In this document: in pieces, positions 35,167-39,250 of the stretch | How the letters are laid out: each line of letters starts with the position of its first letter | Numbering within the stretch: the stretch's first letter is position 1 | From: JADMII01 sp036278595 | GTDB lineage: Bacteria > Chloroflexota > Dehalococcoidia > DSTF01 > JACRBR01 | NCBI GenBank assembly: GCA_036278595.1 | Contig: DASUKS010000092.1 | Location: forward strand, 1 to 39,250 | Direction of reading: 5' to 3' | DNA length: 39,250 nucleotides | Notes under the pieces: generated by a model | What the model saw: the letters and a program-made list of their open reading frames with translations, nothing else | The model's database searches: none | What the model was told of the DNA's origin: nothing | Made by a program: the position numbers and the translations under genes

Positions 35167-35187
35167 CCACGAATCTGACCGCTTCGG

Positions 35188-35484
35188 TTAGCCCGGGCGG
35201 AACGCCTTGCCGAGCAGGTTCACAAACGACTGCAGTGCGCCGGGACGGTCGTCGGCTCCGGGTTCACCGGCTCGGCCTCCCCACGTCGCATCGTACTGCG
35301 CCCGCCGATGGGGCGACGCCAGCACTTCGTAGGCCGCGTTGATCGCCTTCAGGCGCTGCGCCGCCTTACGCGTCGGCTGCTGCCGGAGTGCGTGCGCCTG
35401 TTCCCAGTACGCTTCCTCGATGTCACGGAAGTGACAGCGCGGCGGCACGCCGAGCACGCGGTACAGGTCCTTGAACTTGGCCAC
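35188..35484 (-). CDS. J-domain-like protein without HPD motif
   Basis: A 98-residue protein whose first 66 residues follow a DnaJ J-domain: DLYRVLGVPPRCHFRDIEEAYWEQA (helices I-II), and then INAAYEVLASPHRRAQYDATW (helices III-IV). By alignment the invariant HPD is replaced by Arg34-Gln35-Gln36, so it should not stimulate a DnaK ATPase in the normal way. The rest is a Gly/Pro-rich tail ending SFVNLLGKAFRPG. GTG 35484 has GGAGGG 7 bases upstream. Domain identity is a pattern match. Confidence 0.72.
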   Translation of the reverse strand: MAKFKDLYRVLGVPPRCHFRDIEEAYWEQAHALRQQPTRKAAQRLKAINAAYEVLASPHRRAQYDATWGGRAGEPGADDRPGALQSFVNLLGKAFRPG

Positions 35485-35610
35485 GACGTCACCCTCCGCC
35501 TTCGCGGACGCGCCCGAAGCATGCTCCGGCGCGAACCCTCGAACCCTCATGGGAAGCATCGGCACGATCGGCCAGTGATCGTAGGGCGTGCCGCGGCCAA
35601 ATCGGCGCGA

Positions 35611-35640
35611 TTGTCGGCCGCGAAGGGCAACGGCTATAAT
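35611..35640 (+). promoter_or_regulatory. Promoter of tRNA-Gly
   Basis: TTGTCG (35611-35616), 18 bases, then consensus TATAAT (35635-35640). The tRNA begins 12 bases after the -10 box. Confidence 0.65.
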
Positions 35641-35652
35641 GGCGTTCGCCGC

Positions 35653-35727
<75 letters not shown>

Positions 35728-35807
35728 TCCACACCACATCACAGCCCGAGCACGATCTCATTCGCCTGCGAGTGAAACCGTGCCCGGGCCGCGTGCTTCG
35801 CCGCCTC

Positions 35808-35832
35808 CCGCGCCGCGCGAAACGCGGCGCGG
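35808..35832. repeat. Very stable 10-bp hairpin downstream of tRNA-Gly
   Basis: CCGCGCCGCG and CGCGGCGCGG form a perfect 10-bp stem with loop CGAAA. It is not followed by a U-tract on the plus strand (CTGACTTG). It sits between the tRNA and the DUF2207 gene, 40 bases before the start of the latter. It may be a Rho-independent-like stop for the tRNA transcript or an RNA element. Confidence 0.45.
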
Positions 35833-35872
35833 CTGACTTGCCACGACGTGCCGCAACATCGATGATCGGCGC

Positions 35873-37693
35873 GTGAAACGAAGGCTGTCCCTCGCCGCGT
35901 TCGCCGTCGTCGCTGCGCTCGCCAGCATGGTCCTCGCCGCGCACCTCGTCGCGCGGCCGGCAACGGCCGACGAAGGCTGGACCATCGACAACTTCGTCGC
36001 CAACATTGACGTCCAGCAAGACGGCAGCATGGTCGTCGAGGAGGCGATCGACGTCGACTTCGGCTCGCTTGAGAAGCATGGGATCTTCCGCGAGATCCCG
36101 ATCGAGTACGCGTACGACGCGAAGAAGGACCGCGTCTACGGGTTCGATGTCATGTCGGTCACGGATGCCAATCGGCAGCCCCTGAAGTACGAGCAGAGCC
36201 GCAACGGCACCAACGTGCGGCTGAAGATCGGCGATCCCGACGAGACTGTGACTGGCAAGCAGTCGTATCGGATCAGCTATCGCGTCACGGGCGCGCTCAA
36301 CGCCTTCGCGGATCACGACGAGCTCTACTGGAACGTCAACGGGCCGGACTGGCCGGTGCCGACGAAGTACGCCGCCGCAGTGGTGCGCATCCCCGGCGGC
36401 GTGTATCCGCGCATCTCCTGCTTCGAGGGGCCGACGGGATCGACGGAGCCATGCCGGAGCCTGGTCTCGGACGCCGGCGAAGGTGCGATGTTTAGCGGCA
36501 CGAGACCGTTCGCGAGCGGCGAGCAGCTGACGGTTGTCGTCGCGATCCCGCCGGGCGCGGTCGCGGCGCCGCAGATCCGGCTCGTCGACAAGCCGAAGAG
36601 CGCGTTCGAGCAGTACTTCGCGCTGGGGCCGGGCGTGATCGTCGTGTCGGCGCTGCTGTTGGTCGCCGGGCTCGCCGCGCTGGGGTGGGCATGGTGGCGG
36701 AACGGACGCGACCGCACGTACACCAGCATCTACTACCTCACACAGAATCCGGAGGAGCGCACGCGCCGGTTGTGGGCTCGCGACCAGGTGGTCGTCGAAT
36801 ACACACCGCCCGATGCGCTACGTCCTGCGCAGATGGGGTTGCTGCTCGACGAGAGTGCCGACACGAAGGACGTCACCGCTACGATCATCGACCTCGCGGT
36901 CCGCGGCTACTTGAAGATCGACGAGAAGGAGAAGTCGTGGGCCTTCGGGAAGAAGGACTGGCACCTGACGCGCAAGAAGCCCGGCACGGACCTGCAGATG
37001 TTCGAGCGGACGATCCTCGATGGCCTGTTCGAGACCGGCGATGAGGTCGACCTCTCGGACCTCAAGACGAAGTACGCGGACTCGCTCCAGCAGGCGGAAC
37101 GCGAACTCTACGCCGACTCCGTGGGGAACGGCTGGTTCGGCACGAGCCCGGCGTTCACGCGTACACGCTGGCGCGTGGGCGGCTTCGCTGTCGCGGCGGC
37201 CGGCGTCGGCGGCGGCTACCTCCTCGGCCGCTGGTTCGGTTGGGCGATCATCGGCGCGCCGCTCGTCAGCGTCGGACTGCTGCAGGCCGGTATGTCGCCG
37301 ATGATGCCGCGCCGCACCGCGAAGGGCAGCGAGGCGCTGAGGCGTGTGCTCGGCTTCCGGCTCTTCATCGATACCGCGGAGAAGGACCGCGCGAAATTTG
37401 CCGAGCAGGCCAACATCTTCTCCGAGTACCTGCCGTACGCGGTCGTCTTCGGCTGCGTCGAGAAGTGGGCGCGCGTCTTCCGTGAGATCGATACGCAGGC
37501 CCAGGTGCAGGGCTGGTACGCAGGCAGCCATCCGGGCGCGACATTCGCGGCGGCAGACTTCTCCCGCAGCCTCGAGACCTTTTCGTCCTCAGTCTCGAAC
37601 GTCATCGCGAGCACGCCGGGGAGCAGCGGTTCGAGCGGCTTCGGCGGATCGTCCGGCGGTGGTGGCGGCGGAGGCGGCGGAGGAAGCTGGTAG
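35873..37693 (+). CDS. DUF2207 family membrane protein
   Basis: A 606-residue protein with a signal peptide (1-33, RRLSLAAFAVVAALASMVLA), a long extracytoplasmic beta-rich domain (about 34-245, WTIDNFVANIDVQQDGSMVVEE is the family opening), a helix at about 250-277, a soluble region (about 290-430), a helical hairpin (about 435-470) and a cytoplasmic segment. It ends in a poly-Gly tail (SGGGGGGGGGGSW) typical of DUF2207 proteins. Its function is unknown in the family. GTG 35873 (VKRRLSLAAF) is the only start that gives an intact signal peptide; no ribosome site is seen. Confidence 0.88.
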   Translation: MKRRLSLAAFAVVAALASMVLAAHLVARPATADEGWTIDNFVANIDVQQDGSMVVEEAIDVDFGSLEKHGIFREIPIEYAYDAKKDRVYGFDVMSVTDANRQPLKYEQSRNGTNVRLKIGDPDETVTGKQSYRISYRVTGALNAFADHDELYWNVNGPDWPVPTKYAAAVVRIPGGVYPRISCFEGPTGSTEPCRSLVSDAGEGAMFSGTRPFASGEQLTVVVAIPPGAVAAPQIRLVDKPKSAFEQYFALGPGVIVVSALLLVAGLAALGWAWWRNGRDRTYTSIYYLTQNPEERTRRLWARDQVVVEYTPPDALRPAQMGLLLDESADTKDVTATIIDLAVRGYLKIDEKEKSWAFGKKDWHLTRKKPGTDLQMFERTILDGLFETGDEVDLSDLKTKYADSLQQAERELYADSVGNGWFGTSPAFTRTRWRVGGFAVAAAGVGGGYLLGRWFGWAIIGAPLVSVGLLQAGMSPMMPRRTAKGSEALRRVLGFRLFIDTAEKDRAKFAEQANIFSEYLPYAVVFGCVEKWARVFREIDTQAQVQGWYAGSHPGATFAAADFSRSLETFSSSVSNVIASTPGSSGSSGFGGSSGGGGGGGGGGSW

Positions 37694-37823
37694 GGCGCGC
37701 CTCGGGCGCTTGTGCGGTCATTCCGCCGCGCGTTCGTCACCTGCCGTAGGCGACCGCCGCGCTCGGCGTGCCGCCTCATCGCCTATCCTGCAAGAAACGG
37801 CGCCATCGCGCGCTACGGCAGGC

Positions 37824-38924
37824 ATGAGCGACTCTCCGGCTCCTACGAAGAACGCGTCGGGCGCGCACCGGACCGGTGGGCCGCACTGGCGCGCGCGCGT
37901 CCGCCGCCTGATCGGCCATCCGTGGATCTTCCAGATCGTGATCATCGCGGCGCTGGTCGCCGTCGCCGCGTACGAGATTGACCTGCAGGCGCTGGCGAAT
38001 GCGTTCAAGGATGCGCGGTACGAGTTCCTCGTGGCGATCCTGGCGGTCACGGTCGTCGCGCGCGTGCTTCATGCAATCGAATGGCAGGTCGAGCTGACGA
38101 AGGTCGGCAAAGCGCCGCTCTTCGGGCTCATGGGAGTGCTGATGATCGGCACGCTCGTGAACATGGTCGTGCCAGCGAGCGCGGGCGACGTCGCAAAGGT
38201 GCAGATCGCCGCGAACCGTTACGACCTGCCGCGCGCGGGCCTGATCGGGACGCGCGGCGCCGAAGCGGTGATCAACGCGCTCATCATGGTGGGGTTCATC
38301 GCGCTGGCCTTCGCGCTGCCGGGCGGCGCCTTCGGCTCGAAGGAACTGTTATGGACCGTGCTCGCCGCCTCCATCGTACTGTTCATCGGTGCGTTCGTCG
38401 CGAGCCGGACGCTGCCGGAGCATCTCCCGGACTGGGGGATGCTGCGCCGGGTCCCGTTCGGGCTCGGCGCGCAGCTGCGCTTCCACTGGCCGCGGTTGTA
38501 CGCCGGATTCGAGTCCGTGCGCCGGCCCGGACTGCTCGGCCTGCTCGTCGTGATGAACATCATCGGCTGGGGCTTCGATGTCCTGATCGTCTGGCTGTAC
38601 GGGCGCGCGTTCCACCTGTCGGTCCCGTTCGATGCGTACATCTCGGTGACGGTCGCGATCGCGATCGTCACGGTGTTTCCGATCACGTTCGGGAACATCG
38701 GCACCTACGAGCTGCTTGTAACGAGCGTGCTGAGGCTGTACGGCGCGAACGCGACCGACGCGCTGGCGTTTGCGATCGCCACCCACCTGTTCAGCACCGC
38801 GTACAACATCGCGCTCGGGCTCATTGCCGTCTGGGCGATGCGTCTGCGGCCCGCGGACGTCTTCCGGCTTGCGGGCGGGCCCGAGCGCGGGCATCCCCGC
38901 GAGCGGCTCGCGGACCTGTCGTGA
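37824..38924 (+). CDS. Lysylphosphatidylglycerol synthase/flippase-like transmembrane protein
   Basis: A 366-residue polytopic protein with about eight to nine helices. The arrangement VNMVVPASAGDVAKVQIAANRY and IGTRGAEAVINALIMVGFIAL is the signature of the LPG_synthase_TM (TIGR00374-type) family, with FPITFGNIGTYELLV later. Family members are flippase-like or the membrane half of MprF, without its aminoacyl-transferase domain here. ATG 37824 begins a hydrophilic 30-residue N-terminus before the first helix (IGHPWIFQIVIIAAL). It follows the DUF2207 gene by 130 bases. Confidence 0.85.
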   Translation: MSDSPAPTKNASGAHRTGGPHWRARVRRLIGHPWIFQIVIIAALVAVAAYEIDLQALANAFKDARYEFLVAILAVTVVARVLHAIEWQVELTKVGKAPLFGLMGVLMIGTLVNMVVPASAGDVAKVQIAANRYDLPRAGLIGTRGAEAVINALIMVGFIALAFALPGGAFGSKELLWTVLAASIVLFIGAFVASRTLPEHLPDWGMLRRVPFGLGAQLRFHWPRLYAGFESVRRPGLLGLLVVMNIIGWGFDVLIVWLYGRAFHLSVPFDAYISVTVAIAIVTVFPITFGNIGTYELLVTSVLRLYGANATDALAFAIATHLFSTAYNIALGLIAVWAMRLRPADVFRLAGGPERGHPRERLADLS

Positions 38925-38953
38925 GGCGTTGGTGGCGGGGGCCCCGGGCATGA

Positions 38954-39022
38954 TAGATTCCGCCGTGGCCGCACCTCCGGCCGCCGCCGAATGAACGTCG
39001 CGCGCACGGATCTCGTCCGTGC
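38954..39022 (+). promoter_or_regulatory. Promoter-like -10 and leader hairpin before the terminal J-domain gene
   Basis: TAGATT (38954-38959) could be a -10 box. A perfect 7-bp hairpin GCACGGA-TCTCG-TCCGTGC (39004-39022) lies in the transcript leader 25 bases before the next start. Its purpose is not clear. Confidence 0.3.
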
Positions 39023-39046
39023 GTCTTGCTGTCGATGGAGTCCCTC

Positions 39047-39250
39047 GTGCCGCAACGCGACCTGTCTGCGCACTGGAAGCGCCTCGGCTTGCTCGATGGT
39101 GCGCCTGAGCCTGCGATCGAAGCCGCCTGGCTCTGGCAGATCGCGCGGCATCACCCGGACCGCGGCGGCGACCCCGAGACCGCTCGCGCGATCAACGTCG
39201 CGCGGGATGAGCTCAAGGGCCAGGGGGCGAAGCCCAACGAGTACGTCGCG
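39047..39250 (+). CDS. J-domain-containing protein, 5' part
   Basis: An open frame running off the window edge, 68 residues visible. PEPAIEAAWLWQIARHHPDRGGDPETARAINVARDEL is a J-domain with an intact HPD (His36, Pro37, Asp38), so it can in principle act with DnaK. GTG 39047 has GGAG 6 bases upstream; ATG 39035, in frame, would add four residues. The C-terminal part is outside the window, so its partner domain is unknown. Confidence 0.75.
   Translation, partial: MPQRDLSAHWKRLGLLDGAPEPAIEAAWLWQIARHHPDRGGDPETARAINVARDELKGQGAKPNEYVA

Overview
This is a high-GC chromosomal segment with dense, mostly housekeeping gene content. I see no phage, insertion sequence, CRISPR array or plasmid function. 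The gene set (MenA-type quinone prenyltransferase, long-chain polyprenyl synthase, GuaB3, E1-E2-E3 dehydrogenase, TIGR00374-type membrane protein, DUF2207 protein, many GTG/TTG starts, and several start codons lying 5-7 bases after a -10 box) suggests a Gram-positive-like or monoderm bacterium. Chloroflexota is my best guess and an actinobacterial-type lineage the alternative. This is an inference from gene content only; no rRNA is present.

Layout. 1-4.75 kb: the 3' end of birA, a putative lipoprotein, a Cys/Pro-rich secreted protein, a membrane-anchored Rieske-like protein that lacks the iron-sulfur ligands, a geranylgeranyl-reductase-type flavoprotein and a divergent GNAT acetyltransferase. 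4.8-9.5 kb: a TPP riboswitch with terminator and thiC, a PAP2-family membrane enzyme, ilvE and a membrane protein with a PH-like domain. 9.6-16.8 kb: polA (proofreading site degenerate), a Crp/Fnr regulator, a ribokinase-type kinase, a flavin-barrel/MenA-type fusion translationally coupled to a second flavin-barrel protein, and csbD. 16.9-20 kb: a c-di-AMP (ydaO/yuaA) riboswitch ahead of a fused trehalose-6-phosphate synthase/phosphatase, then a VOC protein. 20-26.3 kb (minus strand): lipB-lipA-lpdA-E1alpha-E1beta-E2, every junction overlapping. 26.5-28 kb: an ECF sigma factor and its zinc anti-sigma factor. 28-33.7 kb (minus strand): rsmI-metG-tatD-polyprenyl synthase-fmdB-amidohydrolase. 33.7-39.25 kb: guaB3 behind a long structured leader, a J-domain-like protein without HPD, tRNA-Gly(GCC), a DUF2207 protein, a flippase-like membrane protein, and the start of a second J-domain protein that keeps HPD.

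How the genes fit together. The lip-pdh cluster makes and attaches lipoate (LipB, LipA) and encodes the complete lipoate-dependent dehydrogenase that uses it, including E3. The long-chain polyprenyl synthase, MenA-type prenyltransferase and geranylgeranyl reductase form a scattered isoprenoid-quinone set. Trehalose synthesis appears to be under c-di-AMP control, consistent with osmotic regulation. Thiamine synthesis is under TPP control, and E1 is itself a ThDP enzyme.

The most notable items are the c-di-AMP riboswitch on a fused OtsA-OtsB gene, the cluster-less Rieske-like protein with a possible leaderless upstream mini-ORF, the flavin-barrel/MenA fusion with its coupled paralogue, the unassigned guaB3 leader, and the recurrent leaderless promoter architecture.
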